DNA of 60,000 nt from Polytrichum commune (lineage: Eukaryota; Streptophyta; Polytrichopsida; Polytrichales; Polytrichaceae). Below, one piece after another: positions 23,501-33,725 of this stretch. The stretch lies in the NCBI GenBank assembly GCA_950295325.1, contig OX485809.1:1242001-1302000 (forward strand), in the 5' to 3' direction. The translations under genes and the position numbers were made by a program. Each line of letters starts with the position of its first letter. Position 1 is the stretch's first letter. The notes beneath the pieces were generated by a model. That model worked only from the letters and a program-made list of their open reading frames with translations, made no database searches and was not told where the DNA came from.

Positions 23501-26500
23501 ACATTGATTCAATTACTTCTGCACAATCTAACTGCATCTTAGTCTTTTGTTTCTACATGTTAGGGTTGCAAGACACGATGAAAGGTTTGACTGTGATTTA
23601 GCATTGAATGTTGAACACTAGCAGCCCATAGGTCCACTAGTGTTATTTGGTCGGCCGCGATGATGATCTAGTTTTCACTTCACTTTTTCTTGATGCAGTA
23701 CTTGAAGCATATCAACTTCAGGCACATCCACATGTTCGAGCTCTTCCCAATCATAGTCGGTGTTGCAGTTGTTTGGGTTTATGCCGCGATTCTTACGGTT
23801 GCAGGTGCTTACGACCATGCCACTGCACTCGGGCAAATGCATTGTCGCACAGACAGAGCCGGTCTTGTCACTGCTGCGCCTTGGTAAGTAGCCCCTTCGT
23901 GATTTTTTTGGGTGAATGAACAACTAGATGAGCTGGGTGGTCAACATTGAAGTAGCCTTGAATCTCGCCCCATCTATATATTTTGATGTCTTGAGCAAGA
24001 CATGTACATTACGAGAATGTACCTTTGAAATGTCTATTGTTGGCGGTAACCCTCCTTTGGTTAATGACTTATCAACATTAGTGTACCATTCTATTGTAAG
24101 TCGCACAGATTTAAAACCTACAACCAAACACCTGCATGGGGTTATTCATTTTCATGCAAAAATGAGACAGCTTATTGACACAGGTTATTGGCTTTTAGGT
24201 ATTGGCACAGTTTGTTGGTCAAGTTGAATTTAATTAGTTTGCCTTTCTTGACTGGAGAGATTGTTAACTTCTTAATTTTAACAGGGTGCGAGTACCTTAC
24301 CCTCTCCAATGGGGGGCTCCCACATTTGATGCTGGTAATGCGTTCGCCATCATGTCTGCAGCTTTTGCTTCTCTCGTTGAGGTGAGTTTTCTTTTGGTGA
24401 ATTTTGGATATTTATATGCACCGGTAACACTTGACTATGTATTGTTTGTCTTAATGTTAAACCTCAAAATGTAAGTGGTCAGCGGTTATCCTGTGTTGGT
24501 GTTGTAACATACCCATGCTTCAGGGTTTAATATCTACTCTTTGCTTACTCAACGTGTACTTAAATGATTCACTCTGCATCTATGCAACACACAACTCAAT
24601 CCAACCTTATCAAACAAGATCAAAATTGCAACCGTATGTTTGTCGGTAGGCGTTGGCTCAATGTTTCGGTTTCTACGTGCACCTGTACTCGACTGGAATT
24701 GTTGTTGCGCATTGTTTGCCTCCGTGATCCATCTCCAAATATAAGTAAGTGGCCAGCGCTTAATGCTGTGTCAGTGTTGTCAGCCCTTGCTTCCGGGGGT
24801 TTAATAATACATTCTCAGGGCTGAATTGAACATATAGCTAATGACTGATTCAACTTATATAGCAACCAACAATTTAACGTTCAAGGTCCTGCACCTATCA
24901 AATGCCGAGACAAAACAAGATCGTTTACAACCCTATGTTTGTAATGATGTTAATGGGTCTAGTAGACATAAATTGTACCACATTTTTTTTTTGACCTGTT
25001 GTTTTGATGTAATTTTCTGGCAGTCAACTGGAGGCTTCTATGCAATTTCACGCCTCGCAGGAGCAACGCCACCTCCTCCCCATGTTATCAGCCGAGGGAT
25101 TGGGTGGCAAGGAATTGGGATTTTGCTAAATGGTGCTTTCGGAACATTCACTGGGGCCACTGTTGCTCCGTAAGTGCTCCCAATATTTCTAACTTTGAAT
25201 TCTAACCTTTATTTCATCATGTTTTTTTGGTTTTAATTACGGTTTTGCCCCATGGATGTCTGATTTTGTTATGTTTTGTTGATGTCAGTGAGAATGCAGG
25301 ATTGATAGGCCTCACACGCGTTGGCAGCCGCCGGGTGATCCAAATTGCTGCAGCTTTCATGATCTTCTTTTCTCTCTTCGGTGAGCACCACATGTAATCT
25401 TGTCGCTGTTATTGTGACTGCGTTTAGTTTTTGAAATGAATTATCTAATAATTGCAACTGGTGAAACTTTATTCAGGCAAGTTTGGAGGTGTAGTTGCAT
25501 CGATTCCACAACCGATTGTTGCTGCCATACTGTGCATCACTTTTGGTGTAGTTGGTAAGTGTATTGCTTACTTGATGCATTTTAACACTTTGGGACCACA
25601 TGTGGCAACCACTTGAGGTTGATATATTCTTAGTGCTGACTCAGCACCGTGTACCACTCAACATCTACCCTGTGTAACTCATAATTCAACCTTAAGTGGG
25701 TCCTGCAAGTGTAAAATACAGAAACATCGAGATCAAAATTGCAAGCCTTGGTTTGGTAGAATAACCTTGGTTTTGATGTGTATATCAATGTGAAGTCAGT
25801 GTTTGTGTATGGATCGAGAGGTTAGTGATGTTGGTAACTGCAAGGGTTTGATGATCGTGTTGTGTGGGTGTTTTGTGAACAGTGGGAACTGGGATTTCAC
25901 AGCTTCAATTTGCAAACATGAACATGACACGCAACATCTTCATTGTGGGCTTCTCCATCTTCCTTGGCCTTTCTGTTCCCCAGTACTTCACCGAATATAC
26001 CACCCGGGCTGGTCATGGTCCTGTCCACACTGGAGCTCGATGGGTATGCAATAAACCCTAAACCCTTCAACCATAGACCCTTTTTCATGTTTCAACTTCT
26101 AATTTTGATCTTGATGTAAACTGACGGTTTGTTTTCATTTACAGTAATCCTTAAACCCTAAACCTTTTTAATGTTTGTTTTGTTGGATCACGGTTTCGTT
26201 TCATGCCCTCATCCCAACCCTAAACTCTAAATTCTAAACTCTTTTCGATGTTCCTTCATAAATTGATTTCAGTTGATGTACACTCACGGTTATGTGGTTA
26301 TGTCCCCAGTTCAATGATATTTTGAATGTGTTCTTTTCATCTCCGGTCATCGTTGCATTGATTGTGGCCATCGTTTTGGACAACACGCTCACGAGGCATG
26401 TCACCAAGAAGGACCGAGGAATGCTGTGGACAAGGAAGTTCCGTGTTTTCCACCACGACCCTAGGAACCTCGAGTTCTATCGGCTCCCAATGGGACTCCA

Positions 26501-26522
26501 CAAGTTCTTCCCTCCCACATGA
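20546..26522 (+). CDS. NAT: Nucleobase-ascorbate transporter (NAT/NCS2 family)
   Basis: Exons: 20546-20660, 20992-21092, 22354-22539, 22665-22765, 23210-23285, 23402-23461, 23699-23883, 24285-24381, 25024-25169, 25289-25380, 25477-25554, 25883-26043, 26310-26522. All introns are GT-AG, all phases match, and the sum is 1611 bases (536 residues plus stop), the usual length for the family. It is a polytopic plasma-membrane permease; family members carry xanthine, uric acid, uracil or ascorbate with protons or sodium, and plant substrates are often unproven. The QH motif (GFQHYL, residues 45-50) lies in TM1. TRLPAV and FDAGNAFAIM segments follow, and the NAT signature ENAGLIGLTR at 357-366 fits [QEP]-N-x-G-x4-T-[RKG]. 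The C-terminus ends EFYRLPMGLHKFFPP, as in plant members. The start was chosen because the upstream frame lacks the family N-terminus and MAAGGP..KQEDL matches it in style. The gene appears intact. Confidence 0.93.
21218..22220 (+). repeat. Degenerate repeat array in transporter intron 2
   Basis: About four units of 200-310 bp begin near 21218, 21419, 21732 and 21955, with GTGAGTACCG-x-CCA-like openings (the last is ATGATTACCGACCCA). Three also share an 'agAATTGTAGTTTTGTGAGA' type block (21337, 21643, 21903). The units are too diverged to be a recent satellite. Confidence 0.5.
23025..23106 (+). pseudogene. Decayed duplicate of transporter exon 5 inside intron 4
   Basis: After a strong acceptor (pyrimidine tract then TTCTTGCAG), 23025-23075 matches the start of exon 5 (23210-23258) at 39 of 49 aligned positions, with a 2-bp insertion (CT) in the duplicate. 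Read in the exon 5 frame it gives RLLSLIVITSVTAL, against RFMSPIVIAPVTTL in the true exon. The insertion shifts the frame to a TGA at 23104-23106. No donor follows before the stop. If used, it would truncate the transporter after residue ~195. It could be silent debris or a poison exon. Confidence 0.75.
24470..24970 (+). repeat. Imperfect direct repeat in transporter intron 8
   Basis: Two copies of about 260 bp start near 24472 and 24746. Shared strings are 'aagtggYcagcg', 'tgtgttggtgttg/tgtcagtgttg', 'gggtttaata', 'aacaagatc' and 'tatgtttgt'. A third, more diverged piece occurs in intron 11 (about 25600-25750). Non-coding. Confidence 0.5.
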
Positions 26523-27060
26523 TTTTGGACAACCTTCAAGTGCCCTACACATACACCTCGACAAAAATCTTTTTGAGTGTGCAATTTGTGCACTCCGTCG
26601 ATCTGAGCAACCACAACTTCCAGTTGACGGTTCCGGCAGAGACAGTCATTTGACGCAACACTGCTGGAGGAAGGATTGAGGGAGGAAATGCCAATTTGTT
26701 CATACACGAACGAGTTTCTGTAATTTGCGACGACGAAATTTGCGAGCTGATCTCATTCCTGCAGCCCATGCTTTCCTGTTTAGGTTTGACAAACTGAAAG
26801 GACAACGAACAAACGAAAGTTGTATTTGTCCAGCACACCAAGATCGATCTGCAGGGAGATGGATCTGTATATGGGATTTCAAACAAGGAATTTTTGTAGT
26901 GCCACTTTCCTTTCCTTTTGGGGCATGTAAACTCATGCATTTTTGTCAAATACATGTTTACAGAGAGTATCCATCATCTGTCACTCGTACGTAGGGCCTG
27001 CAGTGCACCTTCTTGAAAAGGCTTCTGTCTGTACAGTTTGAAGCAATTCATTAAGAAATC
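26523..27060 (+). other. Probable 3' untranslated region of the transporter gene
   Basis: Sequence after the TGA stop continues without repeats to about 27060. No canonical AATAAA was found, so the poly(A) site cannot be fixed. Open frames on both strands here are shadows. Confidence 0.45.
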
Positions 27061-27118
27061 TGGCTCTCAGCAATTCTGAGCTCCACATGTTCTATCTTTC
27101 ATTGTTATTTTATTCTGA

Positions 27119-27720
27119 TCGTTGTTCCATTTTCATGAACTGCAATCCGGATTCCTGAGCTTCACATGTAACTTGATTGGTCGATATTGTGGTTGATGTG
27201 ACCAGGCAGTGTAAATTTCGTTGTTATTGATGTGGTTCCATGTTTGTGAACTTCAATCCATATGTACGAGCTTCAGATATTTTAGCTTGGCATTAGTTGG
27301 TCAAAAGCCTGGTTGATGTGACCAGTCAGTGTGCTGGCCTTCGTTGTTATTTGTTGTTGTTGTTGTAAGTTCGTTGTTCATGAACCTCAATCGATATGCT
27401 TTATGATCAGCATGGTTGATCTGATCAGGTAGTGTGCAATTTTGTTCTATGGACTTCAATCCAAATGCTCGAGCAACACATGTGCTTTCATTAGTTGGTT
27501 AAAATGCCTGGTGACTTGAACAGGTAGTGTGCATAATTTCCTTCGGTTGTTCTGTGGTTATGAACATCAATCCAGATGCTTGATCAATCGGTAAACTTAG
27601 AGCATGGTTGATCTGCACATGTAGTGTGCAGTTTTTGTCTAAGAATTTCATTCCAGATGCCTGAGCTCATCATTAGTAGGTAAACAAGCAATGGTTGATC
27701 TGAACACGTAGTCCAACTAT
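27119..27720 (+). repeat. Tandem array of ~100-bp units
   Basis: About six degenerate units begin near 27119, 27218, 27341, 27443, 27540 and 27638. Each follows the order 'tgttc..atgaac.tcaatcc', 'atgcctgagc', 'attagttggt' and 'ggttgatctga.cag.tagtgtgca'. A further unit lies at 28556-28656, beyond an inserted inverted-repeat element. Non-coding. Confidence 0.65.
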
Positions 27721-27751
27721 TGCTACGTTGTCCTGTGTGTAGAGACAATCC

Positions 27752-28462
27752 TTATTCTGTTACTTTTCTGATTAGTATACCTATATTTGAGTGATGTGTG
27801 GTTTGGTGTAGCTCCAAAAGCAGATACCAAGAAGACAAGTGATAGTTAATAAAACATTCACTTGAGCTCCAAAAAATTATGCCAGAAAGTGGCTACAGCT
27901 GCAATGAGGATTTGCAAACGACGATCTTCTACTTATCCCTATTCAGCAAACCTCGGGGGGCGGGGGGGGGGGGGGGAGTCATTGGTTGGAGTAGCAATAT
28001 ACGTGCGAACAAATGATAGGGTATTTTAAAAACATGGGGGCAAAAAATTATAAATGAACTTAAGAGTAATATAGGGTATCAAAAATGACACTGGACATCT
28101 TTAAAGTACTATAGGGTATGGAATAATAGGTAATTTGGAATTATAAGTAATGCAAGCCATTTTTCTATTAACCCAAAGTAGAAATTTACATAATGATAGC
28201 ATGTGAAAAAAAGAAGAGAATTGAAAGTATTACCCCCCTATAAAATAGTGGTTGTTCGCACCTATATCCTTAACTTTTTAACACACTGCCCCCCCCCCCC
28301 CCCCCGAGCAGCAAACAAGCATTCAAGACCCATTGACCTTATCTACATGTTGAAATTATGGTATAATATACAATGCCTTTTTTGGTATCTGTTCTTGGAG
28401 TCGCACCAAACCACATATCACTCCAATGTAGGTTTCCGAGTAAGAAAAGTAACCGAATAAGA
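27752..28462. mobile_element. Long inverted-repeat (fold-back) element derived from family B
   Basis: Arms of about 85 bp at 27752-27836 and 28373-28462 are inverted copies (both read cttattc-gttacttttct, ggagtgatatgtggtttgg or close variants, then cagataccaa). The middle carries a G tract (27955-27960 and 27962-27976) and a C tract (28289-28305) in inverted positions. The element splits the tandem array, whose last unit resumes at 28556. Confidence 0.6.
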
Positions 28463-28660
28463 GCTGTCTACCTTAGCTTAGTGCAATTTTTTTAATGTCG
28501 TTGCAAGTTAATGAGCCCTAGCATGTTGGATGATTCGTCAATGCAAATTTGTTTAAATTAAATTTGTTCCATGTCTGTGAGCTGAGTCAATCCAAATGCC
28601 TTGACTTCCCATGATTATGATTAGTTGGTCAAAAGGCCTGGTCGTGCAGATTTTTCATTC

Positions 28661-28980
28661 TAAGGTAGACATGCCTAATTCAGTCACTCATCTTAATCAA
28701 ACACCCATATTTGAGAGGTGTGGCTCCAAGAATGGGTAAAGAAAGGCATTTATTTCAAATTGGACTACGTGCTCAAAAATATGATAACCACTCTTGACTC
28801 AATAGACAACATAATTGGGGGGGGGGGGGGGGGGCTATTATGGTCATGTTATGAGCATGAGAATCTTCACTTTAATAATGAAAAACATATTCATATGAGG
28901 GAAGTAGTTAGGGCCTCGATTTGGATATGCTAAGCAATTCATTAATTGCTTGTTTTGCATTGTAAGAGAAGTGGGATAAT
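28661..28980 (+). mobile_element. Family B MITE with G18 tract
   Basis: It starts with AGGTAGACATGCC after TA and continues through the family core ('atatttgagaggtgtgg', 'attggactacgtgctcaaaa', 'agacaacataatt') into an 18-base G run at 28817-28834. It then has the 'aatcttcactttaataatgaa' and 'agaagtggga' segments. The right end is eroded. Non-coding. Confidence 0.65.
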
Positions 28981-29283
28981 CGGGAAAAGTAATCATTTCA
29001 AACCCTAAAACCAACACCCCACCTAGAACCAACACTCTAAAATCTTGCAAAATATGTACATATTGATTATGAGAATGTTCACCATGTGGAAATTCAACCC
29101 CCCAACCCCCCCCCCCCGATAAAACTTTGAACCCTCATAAGAAAGACATTCTCTGATGCATTGGAATCCCCTTGCAATTGCTAACAAGAACCACTCAATC
29201 CAATAATAGCATCTATTATCAACGCTCAAAGTGATGGTTTGAGCACCCTCTACCTTAAGTCTATGAATGGGGAGAACCAACCA

Positions 29284-29659
29284 GTACACTAAAAACGGTA
29301 TTTAGTGTCACCAATTCTAATTGTCGTGCTCAATACTAATTGTAAACTGCGGTGTAGTGTCACCAACATGAAAGTTAGCCAACATTATTTGTCATGCCTT
29401 GTAATTTTTTGGGGGGGTTATAGATTTACAGTGCTGCAATTACTGTCACTTACCAAATTGTTTTTTCATCCAAATGTCAACCATCCGTGAAAATATTTCA
29501 TCACAAGTTGCTGACAAGAGAAGGTAGGGTTCTAGCCAATGGATGAACTCATCCATCATCCATGACAATATTTGTTCACTTGTTCATAAGAAGTGTCTTC
29601 CAAAATTTACCATAGTGACATAAAATACCATATCACACTAAACATCATATTTAGTGTAG
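29284..29659. mobile_element. Family C element (376 bp)
   Basis: Ends GTACACTAAAAACGGTATTTAGTG and CACTAAACATCATATTTAGTGTAG. Both ends are palindromic and mutually inverted. The body matches 31486-31864 closely and 15901-16279 in reverse. Confidence 0.72.
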
Positions 29660-29858
29660 TTATAGATGAACTCGTTGAGTTTGAGAAATAACCGGTTGGC
29701 AGTTGAAGACTTCAGGGAACTTACCCATCATGTTAGAGGAATGTATGGAACGCAGTCCAAATTATCAAAGAAAAACCAAAAGATCACAACATGTTGGCGA
29801 CTTGGAAACACTAGGAATTTGAGCGATGATGCCCAAAAGTCTCCCCACACACTAACCT
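29660..29858 (+). repeat. Family G repeat (AACCGGTT-bearing)
   Basis: It shares 'gatgaactcgttgagtttgagaaata', one AACCGGTT (29690-29697), and 'gatgatgcccaaaagtctcccc' with 36920-37130, and more distantly with 32340-32560, 43690-43830 and 45290-45612 (reverse). It directly abuts a family C element on its left and a family A element on its right. Confidence 0.6.
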
Positions 29859-29861
29859 TAA

Positions 29862-30366
29862 GGGCCACTTCACGCACGAGCCAAGAGCCGTGACCACGAA
29901 ATTGTGAGAGCCCAAAAAGAAAGTGTCCAAAGGCCGTCCCAAGACACCTCCCAAATCATGAAGTGTGGTCACAAACCCCCAAGTGTAGTGTGAAGCCATA
30001 CGTGACCGGACCCTCAACCAAATGCTACTTCAACAAATCCCTGTTCATACATGTCCTCACGCATGATAAAATAGAATAAACCAACGGTTGTGAGCGTCCA
30101 AAGTACCATGGTCTCCCGGTTCTATGTTAGGCCTACCTCCAAGAGGCGGTTTTTGAAAACAATCCAAGTGACCATGAACCATGACCCATTCGATACCATA
30201 CAAGAATCCATGTAGACTTTACATCCACCTTGCACTCACATACTCCGTCGGTCCCTCAAGCGTGTAGTGTGCAGCAACGAACTCGAACCGGCTCCGCCTT
30301 TCCCACCAATGAGAGTGCTTGGAGCGGAATGGTGACGGGCTGTCAGTCTCGTGTGTGAAGTGGCCC
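29862..30366 (-). mobile_element. Family A MITE (PIF/Harbinger-like), inverted
   Basis: 505 bp with inverted repeats GGGCCACTTCACGCACGAG and CTCGTGTGTGAAGTGGCCC. TAA flanks both sides (29859-29861 and 30367-30369), the complement of TTA as expected for this orientation. The body is the reverse complement of 13622-14121. Confidence 0.88.
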
Positions 30367-30433
30367 TAAGCTGCATCATCCGCATGCTTTTCGAATATGT
30401 CATGGCAGGACAGTACTAACCGTCCTCATCCAT

Positions 30434-30434
30434 C

Positions 30435-30464
<30 letters not shown>
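30434..30464. repeat. (TAA)n microsatellite
   Basis: About nine ATA/TAA units followed by 'acaattaataattaataat'. Confidence 0.9.
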
Positions 30465-30465
<1 letters not shown>

Positions 30466-30662
30466 TTAATAATTAATAATAAACAACCAATCCTGTGTGA
30501 CTGTGGCGGCTCCAGCTTGAATGTGCCGCCCAGCATTGTAAGGTTATAATGATGAGCTCTAGGCTTGTTCCCAACCCCCTCCCCCCCCCTTTCACGTTTT
30601 CCAAGATAGATCACAGTCCACCTCCCAGGAAGACTTCCCCACTGACCACCCAGGCGCCGGGA

Positions 30663-31030
30663 GAGCGGCGACACGTAGCATCCACGTCGGATTCCACCCG
30701 ACGCTGACGAACGAGAACGTTCCACGTGGCAACTGACAGCGACAGCTGTTGTCTGTGGAGCGTGTGAAACTACCAGTGCCTATAGTCAAGGGGGTAGCCA
30801 GTGTGGCAGCCGACCAAATCTCTCATGTCCTGGGCAGATAACGTAGTGAGCGGCGACACGTAGGATCCACGTCGGATTCCACCGGGCGCTGGCGAACGAG
30901 AAAATGCCACGTGGCATCTGACAAGGCAGGTGTTGTCTGGGGGAGCGTGTGAAACTACTAGTGCCTATACTTAAAGGGGCGGTCAGTGTGGCAGCCGACC
31001 GAATCTCTCATGTCCTGGGCAGATACAATC
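30663..31030. promoter_or_regulatory. Tandemly duplicated 185-bp block with G-box/ABRE sites
   Basis: Two adjacent copies (30663-30847 and 30848-31030) both begin GAGCGGCGACACGTAG and both end in 'ctctcatgtcctgggcagata'. Each holds a CCACGTGGCA site, the palindromic CACGTG core used by plant bZIP and bHLH factors and, with the GGC, an ABA-response-like element. The block is GC-richer than its surroundings and free of known repeats, so it may be part of a promoter. The downstream frames (31047-31325) resemble no family, and a family C element starts at 31486, so any gene it served may be disrupted. Confidence 0.5.
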
Positions 31031-31485
31031 GGCACACACTTCACTTATGACACGTTGTTTTGTTTCTGTTGTTGTGCTGCTGCTGCTGCCATGGTTTCCG
31101 ATTCAAAAATCTCTGTTCCATGTACCAGTGGATGGGGGAGAAAGGTTTCTGGGGCATGACGATGGGTCGAAATCCCAGTGTTTCCGACCCCCGACCAGTC
31201 ACACATCGACACCTGTCGGATTGTATAGGTTTTTCCCCCTGACCCGATCGGTTGGTCTTTCCCCCCCCTGCAGTAGTCTGGAACTTCGGCCAGTTATTTT
31301 TGAATTCCTCCCGGTTATTTTTTGAAATTCAACCGGTCCGTCTGTCAGTAGACTGCTTTGTCTAATTAGTGTGGGTTACCATGTGGACTGATGTGTTGGT
31401 ATAGCTTTGTATGTGTGTTATTACTGTGTTTTTTAAAAAAAATTACCGACGAAGTTATATCATATTCTTCGGTGTGCATACTAAA

Positions 31486-31864
31486 CTACACTAACTATGA
31501 TTTTCAGTGCCTCGCATTCGAATGGTCTTGCTTAATACTAATTGTGAACTGCGGCATAGTGTCACCAACAAAAAATGTTCACCCGACATTGTTTGTCGTT
31601 CCTTGTATATATTTTGGGGGTTTGGATATTCACAGTGTTGCGATTACTGTCACTTACCAAGTGATGTTTCATCCAAATTTTGAGTCATCCATGACAATAT
31701 TTCATCACAAGTTGCTAACAAGAGGAGGTAGGGGGGTTGGCAGTGGATGAACTCATCCATCTTCCATGACAATATTCGTTCACTTGTTCATAAGAAGTGT
31801 CATCCAAAAAGTTACCACTGTGACATAAAATACCATATCACACTAAATATGATATTTAGTGTAT
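31486..31864. mobile_element. Family C element (379 bp)
   Basis: Left end CTACACTAACTATGATTTTC, right end CACTAAATATGATATTTAGTGTA. The body matches 29284-29659 in the same orientation. Non-coding. Confidence 0.72.
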
Positions 31865-32339
31865 TTATGTTACTTGGGTAAACTACAATACTATCGGTAA
31901 CATGTTATAGCAAGGTGTAACTCCAAATGGTAATCCACAGTAATTAGACAAAACAATGTAGTGGTCAGTTCTCCCCAATGAACAGGGAGAACCAACTCCT
32001 ACACTAAATAGACCTATTACTATTACAACAATTTTTTTTCTAGAGCCCAGACTATTTCTCATAACGAGAATCAATATGGGCCACGTTCGTTTTAAACCCA
32101 CAGTAAAGTTTTAGTAGAAATATAGTGTGGGTGATTATTTTATTACCGCGCTACTAGTATATTGAAACTGATATTCAATGTGTTGGTTGGAAGTTTTCAT
32201 GAAGACTTAAGGGAAGACCCAAGGTCTTGGACACACATTTTTCCCACCTTGACTAGAAAACTAGTTTGATCTATGCTAATTATTTCCATGCTAAATTTTC
32301 ACCCACACTAATAGAACTATTTAGTATAGGACTGTTTAG

Positions 32340-32560
32340 TGTAGTTATAGATGAACTGGTTGAGTTTGGGTAATAAGTGGTTGAAGTTCACGACTTCAGG
32401 AAAATTACCAATCATTGTAGGGGTATCTATGGATTATACCTCAAATTAATAAAGAAAAACCGAAAGATGTTGATGTGTAACCGGTTGAACTTGGATATTT
32501 CTAAGATATCTCAACCTCCTAGAGTAGGTCCAATTGGCTATGTCAACGGTGATGTTGGAT
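32340..32560 (+). repeat. Family G repeat
   Basis: It opens 'gatgaactggttgagtttgg', has 'aagaaaaaccgaaagatg' and one AACCGGTT at 32479-32486, in the order seen in 36920-37130. Confidence 0.55.
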
Positions 32561-32582
32561 TAGTATATAATATGTGAGCATC

Positions 32583-33170
32583 TAAGGTATGTGGGTGTTT
32601 TTTGGTTCGTTTCTCTTGTCCTTCATCTTCTATTGATCAAATTTATGTCTTCAAAATTGTGTTGCATTTGTAAATCTACGATGAAACCAATGTGTATGTT
32701 TGACAAAATTTCATTTGATGTTCAACTTCAAATTGGAAGTGTCTCGTGATGTTTTCAAACCAAAAATGAATGTCAATTGGCATCTAGATTTTCATCTAAA
32801 ATGTCACCTCAATGTTACATGTCTAGCAATTCCCATCATTTCAATTTTTAGCGTGTCCATTGACATGTGTTTTTCTTTTCTTTTCCTTTCTTTTCTTTTT
32901 CTTCACAAGTCACACTACATGTGAAATTCTAAATTGTGTGTGTGAATTGATGTGCATCTTTTTTTTTGGGTGCGAGTTTGTACATGTGAAATGTCAAAAA
33001 TTTGCAATTTTTATGTCAAAAACACACATTCGATGAAACATCTAGAAAAATCACATTGAGAACCGAACCTCCCATCATTTAGTTATGTTTATTGGTGGTG
33101 CATGTTTGTTGATTCCTATTATGAATACATAGGCCTTGCCAATTGTGTCCCCTATTGAGTGTGGCGTAGT
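32583..33170 (+). repeat. Family D dispersed repeat, longest copy
   Basis: It begins 'taaggtatgtgggtgtttttt' and carries the family strings up to 'gcatgtttgttgattcc' and 'aattgtgtcccctattgagtgtgg'. About 350 bp in the middle (32700-33050) has no counterpart in 4448-4710 and includes a TTTTC-rich run. A reverse family B scrap follows at 33182-33290. Confidence 0.45.
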
Positions 33171-33725
33171 TGAAGAAATTTAAAGACATCGTCCAATCTC
33201 TTTTAAACATGTCTTTTTGGTGTCCATTCTTAGATCTCCACCAAAGCAAACACCACTCAAATATAGGTGTATGAAGTATGAGTAGTGTAATGGACTAATT
33301 GGGAAATGGAATATTGAGGATGATTGGAAATTGCAGGGATGGATGCCCAAGACTAAGGAGCGTCAATGAAGAGAAATCAATGGATGAGAAATTGGATGAC
33401 TATTATCTATAAGGAGGAGGATGATCATAAAGGGAATGATCTATGTATATAGATCATGAGACTTCAACCTACATTTAGTAAGTGTGGAGACTTCTTAAAG
33501 TATCGCTTAAATCTGTATAGATAAGGGCACGGGGGAAGGAGAACACACATGTTATGTTTTGTATGTCCAAGTTGGGATGTGAGATTGGTTCATGATTTCT
33601 TATTCGTGTGGTAAGTTGAGGTGAGATTTTAGTGACGGTGAACAATTTACCCAGCTTGAGACTTGAGTAGAGGTCCATTACAATTTTGGTTATCATCTAT
33701 CATACATAGGCCACTTACCGCTCAC

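Noticed and set aside
26337-26994. Overlapping frames on both strands around the end of the transporter gene
   Set aside because: Shadows of exon 13 or of the 3' untranslated region.
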